A stretch of 62,084 bases of DNA. Origin: Curtobacterium sp. MMLR14_010 (GTDB lineage Bacteria > Actinomycetota > Actinomycetes > Actinomycetales > Microbacteriaceae). Position 1 is the first letter of the stretch. Every line of letters begins with the position of its first letter. The notes under the pieces are model-generated. The model searched no databases. It worked only from the letters and a program-made list of their open reading frames with translations, and was not told the origin of the DNA. Below, piece by piece: positions 39,533-47,673 of the stretch. Position numbers and translations under genes: made by a program. The stretch is from contig NZ_MJGV01000027.1 in assembly GCF_001865015.1 (NCBI RefSeq), forward strand, positions 2,488 through 64,571, given 5' to 3'.

Positions 39533-40852
39533 CTACGAGCCGAAGGCCCGCGAGCAGGTCTGCTGCGCGGCGGACTGCCCCTGCAGGCCGTCGAGGGTGT
39601 CGGCGGTGGCCGGAGCAGAGGGCGAAGCGGTGGCCGTCGGAGCCCCGGGCGTGGCCGGGGCCGGCGCCGCTGGCGTCTGCGCGGCCGCGGGCTGCGCCGG
39701 CGTCTCGGCCGTCGGGGTCGGGGCGGCGGGCGCCGACTCGGAACCGATCCCCGTGCTGCCCGCACCCAGGGAGAACGACTCGTCCGCCTTGATCCGGGCG
39801 AAGAGCGCGTCGGCCAGCTCCGTCGTCGGCTGCACCTTGCCGGCGTAGACGCCCGTGCCGCCGGTCGTCCCCGGGTACTGCACGAAGTTCACCCGGTCGA
39901 GCGGCAGGTCCTGCAGCGCCCGGCCCATCCGGACCATGGTGCGCGGGTCGTTCAGGCTCTCGGACAGCTGCATGTTCGACGCCGCGGCCCGCGCGAGCTT
40001 GTACAGCGTCGCCGGCGAGGTCAGGGTGCGGTCGGCCTTCACGGTCCGGAGCAGCGAGGACAGGAACACCTGCTGGCTCGAGATGCGTCCGAGGTCGGAC
40101 CCGTCGCCCACCCCGTGGCGCGTGCGGAGGAACTCGAGCGCCTGCGAGCCCTGCAGCGTGGTCGTCCCCGCCGGCAGGTCGAGGCCCGTGTAGCGGTCGT
40201 GGATCGGCGACGCGACACAGACCGGCACGCCGCCGATCGCGTTCGACATCTCGATGACGCCGTTGAAGGAGACCGCCGCCGAGTACTGCACGTCGAGGCC
40301 GGTGAGTCCCTGCACGGTCTGCACCACGCAGTTCAGGCCTCCCTCACCCCACGCGGTGTTGATCGGCTGCGCGGCCATGGACGGTGTCGAGCCGGAGCCG
40401 TCGGGCTTCGCGCACGCCGGGATCGGCGTGACCAGGTCGCGCGGGATGCTCACGGCGGTGGCGTTCGTGTGGTCCGCGGACACGTGCAGCAGGATGTTGA
40501 CGTCGTTGAGCGTCGCGTCCCGCTCCCCGTACTGCGTGCCCTGCTCGGGGTCGTTGTCGGTCCCGACGACGAGCATCGTGAAGCCGCCCTCGAAGGCGCT
40601 GAGCGTCGAGCCGTGCTGCTGCCGGGGCGGCGCAGCGGACTGTCCCTGGATCTGCACGCCCTCGCCGAAGTCGTCCGCGACCTGCTTCGCCGCGATCGCC
40701 GTGACCGATGCCGTGCTGACGAGCGCGACGGCCACGACGCCGGAGAGCACCTTGACGGCGGTGCCCACCGGCCGGTGCCGACGGAGGCGTCCGTGTCGGG
40801 CGATCCCGTCCACCCGGTTCAGGCGGTGGGATCGATCGCGGACGTCGTTCAC
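39533..40852 (-). CDS. LytR-CpsA-Psr (LCP) family phosphotransferase, paralogue A
   Basis: A 439-residue cell-envelope enzyme that joins phosphate-linked glycopolymers to peptidoglycan. A cytoplasmic basic N-terminus leads to one membrane helix (about 30-52). The extracytoplasmic LCP domain (about 85-335) has the conserved GTDNDPEQGTQYGERDATLN, SIPRDLV and TRHGVGDGSDLGRISSQQ segments with catalytic Arg and Asp residues. A long Ala/Pro/Thr-rich tail ends in GQSAAQQTCSRAFGS. The start is GTG at 40852 with an AGGAG box 5 bases before it. It is about 53% longer than minimal LCP proteins because of the tail. Confidence 0.9.
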   Translation of the reverse strand: MNDVRDRSHRLNRVDGIARHGRLRRHRPVGTAVKVLSGVVAVALVSTASVTAIAAKQVADDFGEGVQIQGQSAAPPRQQHGSTLSAFEGGFTMLVVGTDNDPEQGTQYGERDATLNDVNILLHVSADHTNATAVSIPRDLVTPIPACAKPDGSGSTPSMAAQPINTAWGEGGLNCVVQTVQGLTGLDVQYSAAVSFNGVIEMSNAIGGVPVCVASPIHDRYTGLDLPAGTTTLQGSQALEFLRTRHGVGDGSDLGRISSQQVFLSSLLRTVKADRTLTSPATLYKLARAAASNMQLSESLNDPRTMVRMGRALQDLPLDRVNFVQYPGTTGGTGVYAGKVQPTTELADALFARIKADESFSLGAGSTGIGSESAPAAPTPTAETPAQPAAAQTPAAPAPATPGAPTATASPSAPATADTLDGLQGQSAAQQTCSRAFGS

Positions 40853-40949
40853 GGGCACTCCTGTCGTCGGCGGACTCGGCAACCGGGACAGGCTGGCACA
40901 GTCTCCCCTTGCGGTTCCGTGTGTGCCGACGGCGTCCGGTCCGTCGTGG

Positions 40950-42257
40950 TCACCCGCCGGCGGCCACCGCGCAGGTCTTCTGGGCTGCGGTCTGCCCGGT
41001 GACGCCGGCCATCTCGCGCGGCGACGCGGACGGGCTCGATGCCGCGCCGGACCCCGTCGTGGCGTGCTCGGACGGGGCCGAGGCCTGCGCAGGCGCGTCA
41101 GCGGGTGCCGCACCACCAGCGGACGGAGCCGTGGACGGAGCGGCCTCGGTCGCACCGCGCCCGGTGGCACCGGCGTCGAGGCTGAACGGACGGTCAGCAC
41201 GGACCGCGCGGACCAGCCGGTCGGCAGTCGCCCGGTCGGGGACGACCTTGCCCGGGAAGGCCGGGTCGTCCACGCTGCCCGGGTACTGCACGAAGGTGAT
41301 GTCACCGAGGTCGATGCCCTCGAAGGCGCGGGCGATGTCGACCATCGTCGAGGGCTTCGCGAGCGAGGTCGACAGGGTGATGTTCTGTGACGCGGCCTTC
41401 GCGAGCCCGTACAGCTTCGCGGGGTCGCCGAGCGTGCCCTCGTGCTTGACCTTGCGGAGCAACGAGGACAGGAACTGCTGCAGGCTCGAGATCCGGGAGA
41501 GGTCACTGCCGTCGCCGACACCGTGCCGGTCCCGGAGGAACGCGAGCGCGGTCGTCCCCGAGACGGTGTGCTCCCCCGCTGCGAGCTGCAGCCCGGTGTA
41601 GGGGTCGTCGACCGCGTCCGTGACGCAGACCGGCACGCCGCCGACGGCGTCCGACATCCGGATGACCCCGGCGAAGCTGACCTGCGCCGCGTAGGGGACG
41701 TCCATGCCGGTGGCGTGCTCGATCGTCGAGACGACGCAGTCCATGCCGCCGCGTCCGTAGGCCTGGTTGAGCGGGGTGTCCTGCACGGCGGGTCCGCCAC
41801 TGCACGCCGGCTGGTCCAGGACGAGGTCGCGCGGGAAGCTGATCGCCACCGCGTGGGTGTGGTCGGCGGACACGTGCAGCAGCACGTTCGAGTCGTTGAG
41901 CGTCGCGCCGCGGTCGCCGTACGCGGTCCCCTGGGTCGGGTCGTTGTCGGCGCCGATCGCCAGCACGTTGAAGGCACCCTCTGTTGATGCCGCGCCACTG
42001 CCGACGTCGACCGCACGCTGCTGGAACCCGTGGCCCACGTCGTAGGCCGCGTAGGCCGAGAGCGAGGTGGCGCTCATGACGGCGACCGCTGCGGCGATGC
42101 CGACGCCGCTGACGAGCCGACGGACCCCGAGGTCACGACGACCCCGGTTGTGCCGTGCTCCGCTGACCCGGAACCCCGGGCCGGAGACGACGGACGGGCG
42201 GCGTCTCGGGTCGAGGACGTCGTCGAAGTCGGACTGTGGACCGTCGGGATCGGTCAC
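40950..42257 (-). CDS. LytR-CpsA-Psr (LCP) family phosphotransferase, paralogue B
   Basis: A 435-residue paralogue of the adjacent LCP gene, same strand, 97 bases upstream. The membrane helix is at about 42-64 and the LCP domain at about 80-335, with GADNDPTQGTAYGDRGATLN, SFPRDLV and DRHGVGDGSDLSRISSLQQ. The tail is rich in Ala/Ser/Pro and ends in GQTAAQKTCAVAAGG, the same closing motif as paralogue A. The GTG at 42257 is preceded by GGAGGGAG. The two arose by tandem duplication and may attach different polymers, or act redundantly as LCP pairs do in other actinobacteria. Confidence 0.9.
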   Translation of the reverse strand: MTDPDGPQSDFDDVLDPRRRPSVVSGPGFRVSGARHNRGRRDLGVRRLVSGVGIAAAVAVMSATSLSAYAAYDVGHGFQQRAVDVGSGAASTEGAFNVLAIGADNDPTQGTAYGDRGATLNDSNVLLHVSADHTHAVAISFPRDLVLDQPACSGGPAVQDTPLNQAYGRGGMDCVVSTIEHATGMDVPYAAQVSFAGVIRMSDAVGGVPVCVTDAVDDPYTGLQLAAGEHTVSGTTALAFLRDRHGVGDGSDLSRISSLQQFLSSLLRKVKHEGTLGDPAKLYGLAKAASQNITLSTSLAKPSTMVDIARAFEGIDLGDITFVQYPGSVDDPAFPGKVVPDRATADRLVRAVRADRPFSLDAGATGRGATEAAPSTAPSAGGAAPADAPAQASAPSEHATTGSGAASSPSASPREMAGVTGQTAAQKTCAVAAGG

Positions 42258-42439
42258 GGATGGGCTCCCTCCGAGCAGCCCCGGGCACGGCCGCTCGCCG
42301 GGGGACGATACCCGAGCGGGTGCTCGTCGCCGGGGACCCGGGTCGGCTCGGCGTGCCTCGTTCGGGGGCCACCGCGAGCGCGTGCCGGTCAGCGCCCGCG
42401 GCGGCCCCACACCGGCGTCACCGGGTCGGCGTCACGTCG

Positions 42440-43177
42440 TCATGCGGACTCCGCCGCTCGGAACCGATCGGGGAGGGCGATCAGGCACTCCCCGAGCGCG
42501 CGGACCGCCTTGGCGCAGTCGTCGAGGTCGTCCCGCACGGCGGCGGCCCGCGCACGCTCGACCAGGTCGAGGCGGTGGCGGCGGTCGACCACGGCGTCGA
42601 TGCCGTTCGCCGCGGCGACGTCGTCCGTGTAGAACATGTCGAGCACGGGACGCTGCGCCGCCAGCCAGTCGGCGCTGACCGTGGCGCCAGCCCGCCGGAG
42701 CAGCCAGGACCCGATCTCGACGAACGCCCCGGCCTCGGTCATGCAGTCGCGGATCCAGAACGGGTCGAAGCGCTCCGCCGACCGCGCTCCGGGCATCGGC
42801 GGAGCCGCGAGCATCGTGCACCCGAGCCGGATGCGCTCCTGCATCTGGTCGAGCGACCAGTGCGCGATGACCACCCCGACGTACCGCTGCACCGACACGA
42901 GCCGGAGCGACTCGAGCGGCACCAGGGCTTCGCGCACGGGCGTCCGGGAGACCCGCATGTCGTCGGCGATGGCGTCGAGGCGGAGGCGCTGCCCGCGCCG
43001 GTACTCCCCCCGGAGGATCCGGTCGAGCAGCCAGGTGAAGACCGCATCCCGCAGCAGGCTGCGCCGCACGCCGAGCGGGTCGGGGCCGTCGAGCCCCGAC
43101 ATCGCTGCACGGTCCGTCTGCGGCCCCCGCGGTCGCGGCTGCGGGGAGGGCGCAGTCACAGTGTCGTCGTACCCCAT
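42440..43177 (-). CDS. GntR-family transcriptional regulator
   Basis: A 245-residue regulator. The winged helix (about 40-105) reads LRLDAIADDMRVSRTPVREA followed by LVPLESLRLVSVQRYVGVVI, typical of the FadR branch of GntR. The C-terminal domain is helical, and the FCD metal-binding histidines are not clear, so ligand type is uncertain. The ATG at 43177 was chosen; upstream frame is weak. It is on the same strand as the MFS transporter 200 bases upstream and may control it, a common pairing for carboxylate or sugar uptake. Confidence 0.82.
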   Translation of the reverse strand: MGYDDTVTAPSPQPRPRGPQTDRAAMSGLDGPDPLGVRRSLLRDAVFTWLLDRILRGEYRRGQRLRLDAIADDMRVSRTPVREALVPLESLRLVSVQRYVGVVIAHWSLDQMQERIRLGCTMLAAPPMPGARSAERFDPFWIRDCMTEAGAFVEIGSWLLRRAGATVSADWLAAQRPVLDMFYTDDVAAANGIDAVVDRRHRLDLVERARAAAVRDDLDDCAKAVRALGECLIALPDRFRAAESA

Positions 43178-43379
43178 GAGCCCACCATCACGCACGGCGC
43201 TCACCGCCGGGGATGGTCGGTCGTGATCGGTGGACGAGTCCGCCGATCGTCGCCCTGTGGAGGGCACGGTGCCCGTCTTGCATCACTGCACTCCCGCCGT
43301 CCGGGACCCCCGTCGGGGGTCGATGGAGAGAGCGTTGCAGGATCGATCGTCAGCCGCTAAACATTCCGGATATCGCCGG

Positions 43380-44843
43380 TCAGCGCTTCGATTCCTCCTT
43401 CTTGGCGATGACCGAGAGCGGCTGCGTGACGTCCTCGAGGCCCTTGCGGGCGGCGTCCACGCCGAAGACCAACGCCACGATGCCACCGAGGATCATGATC
43501 CCGGCGCCGAGCAGGTAGCCCCAGAAGAGCGGTTCACGAGACGACCCGTCCCCGATGAGCGCGCCGTAGATCGTCGGCGCGATCGCCCCGAAGACCTGCG
43601 CCAGCGCGAAGAAGTACGAGATCGCCTGCGACCGGAGCTCAAGCGGGAAGATCTCGCTCACGGTCAGGTAGGCGCTCGACGCTCCGGCTGAGGCGAAGAA
43701 GAACGAGATGCACCAGAAGACGACCTGCACGGTGGCGCTGATCGCGTCGGCCTGGAACAGGAAGGCGGACACCGCGAGGACCAGGCCGGAGATCAGGTAC
43801 GTGCTGAAGATCATCTGCCGACGACCCCACGTGTCGAACAGCCGCCCGAGCACGAGCGGTCCGAGCAGGTTGCCGATCGCGAACGGGAAGAAGTAGACCG
43901 CGGTCTCCGAGGTCTTCAGCCCGAAGAAGTTGGTCAGCACGAGCGCGTACGTGAAGAAGATCGCGTTGTAGAGGAACGCCTGCGTGATCATCATGGTCGC
44001 GCCGACGAGGGTGCGCTTCGGGTACTGCATGATGAGCACCTTCGCGACGGTCCGCAGCGAGACCTTGTCCATCGGGGTGACCGTCATCGCCTTCGACTCG
44101 TCGACCGCCTCGAGCGGCCGACCGGACTCCCGCTCGACCTCGGCCTCGATCCGCGCGACGGTGGCCTCGGCCTCCTCCTGGCGCCCGTGGGTCATCAGCC
44201 AGCGTGGGCTCTCGGGGATGTGCCGTCGCAGGAAGATGATCGCGATGCCGAGCACCGGGCCGAGGAAGAAGCCGATGCGCCACCCGACGTTCTCCGCGAA
44301 GTACGCCGTGTCGAGCAGGTAGATGTTCGCGAAGGCGCCGAGGGCTGCGCCACCCCAGTACGTGCCGTTGATCGCGATGTCGACGTGCCCGCGGTACTTC
44401 GCCGGGATCAGCTCGTCGATCGCGGAGTTGATCGCGGCGTACTCGCCACCGATGCCGAGCCCGGCGATGAACCGGAAGACCGCCAGGAACCAGAAGTCCT
44501 GCGCGAAGCCGGCGATGCCGGAGCCGATCAGGTAGATCGCCAGGGTCAGGATGAACAGCTTGCGGCGACCGAGCCGGTCGGACATCCGCCCGAAGACCAA
44601 CGCACCGAACACCTGCCCGAACAGGTAGATGGTCCCGAGCGTCGTCACCTCCTGCGTCGACAGGCCGAGGTCCGCCTGGAAGCCGGCGTTCGAGACGATC
44701 TGGATCTCGAGCCCGTCGAGGACCCAGGAGATCCCGAGCCCCACCACGATGCTCCAGTGGAACCGGGTCCACGGCAGTCGGTCCATCCGCGCCGGGACCA
44801 GGCTCCTGACCTGGCCGTCCTGCAGTCCGCTCGCGCTCGTCAT
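43380..44843 (-). CDS. MFS transporter (sugar/carboxylate:H+ symporter type)
   Basis: A 487-residue, twelve-helix transporter. The motif between helices 2 and 3 is GRMSDRLGRRKL, helix 4 has RFIAGLGIGGEYAA, and PESPRWL follows helix 6, all features of the sugar-porter / metabolite:H+ symporter branch. The cytoplasmic loop between helices 6 and 7 is long and charged (about 205-260). A GntR regulator lies downstream on the same strand and a MetE-like gene is divergent. The substrate cannot be assigned. Confidence 0.9.
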   Translation of the reverse strand: MTSASGLQDGQVRSLVPARMDRLPWTRFHWSIVVGLGISWVLDGLEIQIVSNAGFQADLGLSTQEVTTLGTIYLFGQVFGALVFGRMSDRLGRRKLFILTLAIYLIGSGIAGFAQDFWFLAVFRFIAGLGIGGEYAAINSAIDELIPAKYRGHVDIAINGTYWGGAALGAFANIYLLDTAYFAENVGWRIGFFLGPVLGIAIIFLRRHIPESPRWLMTHGRQEEAEATVARIEAEVERESGRPLEAVDESKAMTVTPMDKVSLRTVAKVLIMQYPKRTLVGATMMITQAFLYNAIFFTYALVLTNFFGLKTSETAVYFFPFAIGNLLGPLVLGRLFDTWGRRQMIFSTYLISGLVLAVSAFLFQADAISATVQVVFWCISFFFASAGASSAYLTVSEIFPLELRSQAISYFFALAQVFGAIAPTIYGALIGDGSSREPLFWGYLLGAGIMILGGIVALVFGVDAARKGLEDVTQPLSVIAKKEESKR

Positions 44844-44993
44844 CGCGGTCGCTCCTCACCCGCCGGGCCCCCGCGGTCCGGCACAGATGGAGAACCTACG
44901 CCCGGATCGCCGATGTCGTTCGGGTCCGGAACTGCACGTCACACGGGGCGGACATCGTGACCCTGGACGGCCGCCCGCAAGTAGCGTGGCAGC

Positions 44994-46193
44994 GTGCCGC
45001 TCCAGAACTCGACCGACCGCATCCTGACCACCCACACCGGGTCGCTCCCGCGGACGCCGGAACTCAGCGCCCTGCTCGTGGCCCGCGACCAGGGCAAGCC
45101 CTACGACGAGGCCGCGCTCCGCGAGGAGACGGCCGCCGTCCTCGCGAGCACCGTCGACGCCCAGCTCGACGTCGGGCTCGACGTGGTGAACGACGGCGAG
45201 GTCCCCCGCGTGGGCTTCTCCACGTACATCCGCGAACGGCTCACCGGGTTCGGCGGCACGGGCCACCGCAAGCCGACGCTCGACTCGGTCAAGTTCCCGG
45301 GCTACGCCGCGTTCCAGGCGAAGCAGATCGACGAGGGCGCCGAGTTCGCCCGGGTCTGGGACACCCCCCTCGCCCAGGGTCTGCTGGAGTACGACGAGGA
45401 ACGCGCCGGCATCCGCGAGGACCTCGACGGCTTCGAACGCGAGCTCGCCAGGAACGCGGCCGCCGGTCGCACCCCCGCCGGCACCTTCATCTCCGCGGCG
45501 ACACCCGGCATCGTCGCGACGACGCTGCTCCTCGACGAGGCCAACCCCCACTACGCCGACCACGGCGAGTACGTCTTCGCCCTGGCCGAGCAGCTCCGCG
45601 TGGAGTACGAGGAGATCGTCGCCCGCGGGCACATCCTCCAACTGGACGCTCCTGACCTCGCGATGGAGCGGGTCATCCACTTCGGCGATGCGAGCACCGA
45701 GGAGTTCCTCCAGGCGGTCGACCTGCACGTCGACGCCCTCAACCACGCACTGCGCAACATCCCGAAGGAGCGGACCCGCCTGCACGTCTGCTACGGCAAC
45801 TGGCAGGGCCCGCACCAGGACGACGTGCCCGTCGACGTGCTGCTCCCGCACCTGTACCGCGCCGAGGTCGGGTCCTTCAGCATCCCGTTCGGCAACCCGC
45901 GCCACGCGCACGAGTTCCCCGCGTTCCGCGACCTGCCGCTGCCCGAGGACGCCGTCCTGGTGCCGGGCGTCATCGACGTGACGACGAACTACCTGGAGCA
46001 CCCGCAGCTCGTCGCGAACCGCATCGTCGAGGCAGCGGAGGCCGTCGGCGACCCGACCCGCATCGTCGCCGGGACCGACTGCGGCCTCGCCACGTTCGCC
46101 AGCTACGAGTTCGTCGCGACCGACGTCGCCTGGGCGAAGCTCCGGGCGCTCACCGAGGGTGCCGAGATCGCGAGCAAGCGGCTCTTCGGCTGA
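44994..46193 (+). CDS. MetE C-terminal-like (cobalamin-independent methionine synthase II) protein
   Basis: A 399-residue TIM-barrel protein of the MetE C-terminal family without the N-terminal domain of full MetE. The zinc ligands are visible: His and Cys in LHVCYGNW, Glu in RAEVGSFS and Cys in GTDCGLATF. Many such short proteins are methyltransferases using other methyl donors, or xenobiotic-associated enzymes, rather than true methionine synthases. The start is GTG at 44994. It is divergent from the MFS transporter, with a perfect 48-bp palindrome directly after it. Confidence 0.87.
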   Translation: MPLQNSTDRILTTHTGSLPRTPELSALLVARDQGKPYDEAALREETAAVLASTVDAQLDVGLDVVNDGEVPRVGFSTYIRERLTGFGGTGHRKPTLDSVKFPGYAAFQAKQIDEGAEFARVWDTPLAQGLLEYDEERAGIREDLDGFERELARNAAAGRTPAGTFISAATPGIVATTLLLDEANPHYADHGEYVFALAEQLRVEYEEIVARGHILQLDAPDLAMERVIHFGDASTEEFLQAVDLHVDALNHALRNIPKERTRLHVCYGNWQGPHQDDVPVDVLLPHLYRAEVGSFSIPFGNPRHAHEFPAFRDLPLPEDAVLVPGVIDVTTNYLEHPQLVANRIVEAAEAVGDPTRIVAGTDCGLATFASYEFVATDVAWAKLRALTEGAEIASKRLFG

Positions 46194-46214
46194 CGACCTG
46201 AGACGGTCACCGAC

Positions 46215-46262
46215 GACGGACGGGAGGCTCGGTGCCAGCTGGCACCGAGCCTCCCGTCCGTC
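46215..46262 (+). terminator. Perfect 48-bp palindrome (terminator), GGGAGGCTCGG family
   Basis: Two 24-nt arms beginning GACGGACGGGAGGCTCGG are exactly complementary with no loop; the centre is CCAGCTGG as at 1-40. It lies 22 bases after the MetE-like stop and 26 bases before the MoxR start. It is the most perfect member of the family in the window. Confidence 0.85.
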
Positions 46263-46287
46263 AGTGGGGCGGCGTAACGTCGACGAC

Positions 46288-47673
46288 GTGACCCGACCCA
46301 CCATGAGAACGGTCGGCGAGCTCCGCACCTCTGGTCACGTCCAGAAGACGGTCCGCGCCGAGATCCGCGACAACCTGCTCACCGCCCTCCGCGAGGGCTC
46401 CGATCCCTGGCCCGGCCTGCACGGCTTCGCGACCACCGTCGTCCCCCAGCTCGAACGTGCCCTGATCGCCGGGCACGACGTCGTCCTGCTCGGCGAACGC
46501 GGCCAGGGCAAGACCCGGCTGCTGCGCACCCTGCAGGGCCTGCTCGACGAGTGGACGCCGGTCATCGCCGGGTCCGAACTCGGCGAGCACCCCTTCGAAC
46601 CGATCACCACGGCCAGCATCCGGCGTGCCGAGGAGCTCGGCGACGCGCTGCCCATCGACTGGTGGCACCGCGACGGCCGCTACGTCGAGAAGCTCGCGAC
46701 CCCGGACACCTCCGTGGCCGACCTCATCGGCGACGTGGACCCGATGAAGGTGGCCGAGGGACGCAGCCTCGGCGACCCGGAGACCATCCACTTCGGGCTG
46801 ATCCCCCGGGCGCACCGCGGCATCGTCGCGATCAACGAGCTGCCCGACCTCGCCGAGCGCATCCAGGTCGCCATGCTCAACGTGATGGAGGAACGCGACG
46901 TGCAGATCCGCGGCTACGTGCTGCGGCTGCCGCTCGACGTCCTGGTCGTGGCGAGCGCGAACCCCGAGGACTACACCAACCGCGGTCGGATCATCACGCC
47001 GCTGAAGGACCGCTTCGGCGCCGAGATCCGCACGCACTACCCGATCGAGCTCGAGGACGAGATCGCCGTCATCCGACAAGAGGCCGAGCTCACGGCCGAC
47101 GTGCCCGACGCGCTCATCGAGATCCTCGCCCGCTTCACCCGGGCCCTCCGGGGATCGAGTGCCGTGGACCAGCGCAGCGGCGTCAGCGCCCGCTTCTCCA
47201 TCGCCGGCGCCGAGACCGTCTCCGCCGCGGCCGTGCACCGGGCGGCGCGACAGGGCGAGTCGGAGCCGGTCGCCCGGCCCATCGACCTCGAGACCGCCGT
47301 CGACGTCCTCGGCGGCAAGATCGAGTTCGAGTCGGGGGAAGAGGACCGAGCCGACGAGGTCCTGGAGCACCTGCTCCGCACCGCCACCGCCGAGACCGTC
47401 CGGTCACGGCTCCGCGGACTCGACCTCGCGCAGCTCATCGAGGCCCTCGACGGCGGCACCATGGTGACCACCGGCGAACAGGTGTCGGCTCGCGCGTTCC
47501 TCGAGGGGCTGCCGTCCCTCGGCGAGTCCGACCTCTACGACCGCATCTGCGAACGACTCGGCGCCACGAACGACGGCGAGCGGGCCGGCGCGATCGAGCT
47601 CGCACTCGAGGGCCTGTTCCTCGCGCGGAAGATCAGCAAGGAGTCCGGCGGGGGCGAAGCCGTCTATGGCTAG
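46288..47673 (+). CDS. MoxR/magnesium-chelatase-type AAA+ ATPase
   Basis: A 461-residue AAA+ ATPase. Walker A reads GERGQGKT at about 70-77 (ERGQGK instead of the MoxR GVGKT form), Walker B is IVAINELPDLAERIQ, and sensor 1 lies in VVASANPEDYTNRGRIITPL. This is the chelatase I-subunit-like branch rather than the MoxR at 26858. A C-terminal helical region (about 330-461) follows. The start is GTG at 46288 or ATG at 46303. It overlaps the VWA gene by 8 bases; such ATPase-VWA pairs resemble chelatase I/D or RavA-ViaA systems. Confidence 0.88.
   Translation: MTRPTMRTVGELRTSGHVQKTVRAEIRDNLLTALREGSDPWPGLHGFATTVVPQLERALIAGHDVVLLGERGQGKTRLLRTLQGLLDEWTPVIAGSELGEHPFEPITTASIRRAEELGDALPIDWWHRDGRYVEKLATPDTSVADLIGDVDPMKVAEGRSLGDPETIHFGLIPRAHRGIVAINELPDLAERIQVAMLNVMEERDVQIRGYVLRLPLDVLVVASANPEDYTNRGRIITPLKDRFGAEIRTHYPIELEDEIAVIRQEAELTADVPDALIEILARFTRALRGSSAVDQRSGVSARFSIAGAETVSAAAVHRAARQGESEPVARPIDLETAVDVLGGKIEFESGEEDRADEVLEHLLRTATAETVRSRLRGLDLAQLIEALDGGTMVTTGEQVSARAFLEGLPSLGESDLYDRICERLGATNDGERAGAIELALEGLFLARKISKESGGGEAVYG

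Noticed and set aside
46215..46262. Terminal inverted repeats of an insertion sequence
   Set aside because: The two arms are adjacent with no transposase between them or nearby, and related palindromes occur singly at gene ends.
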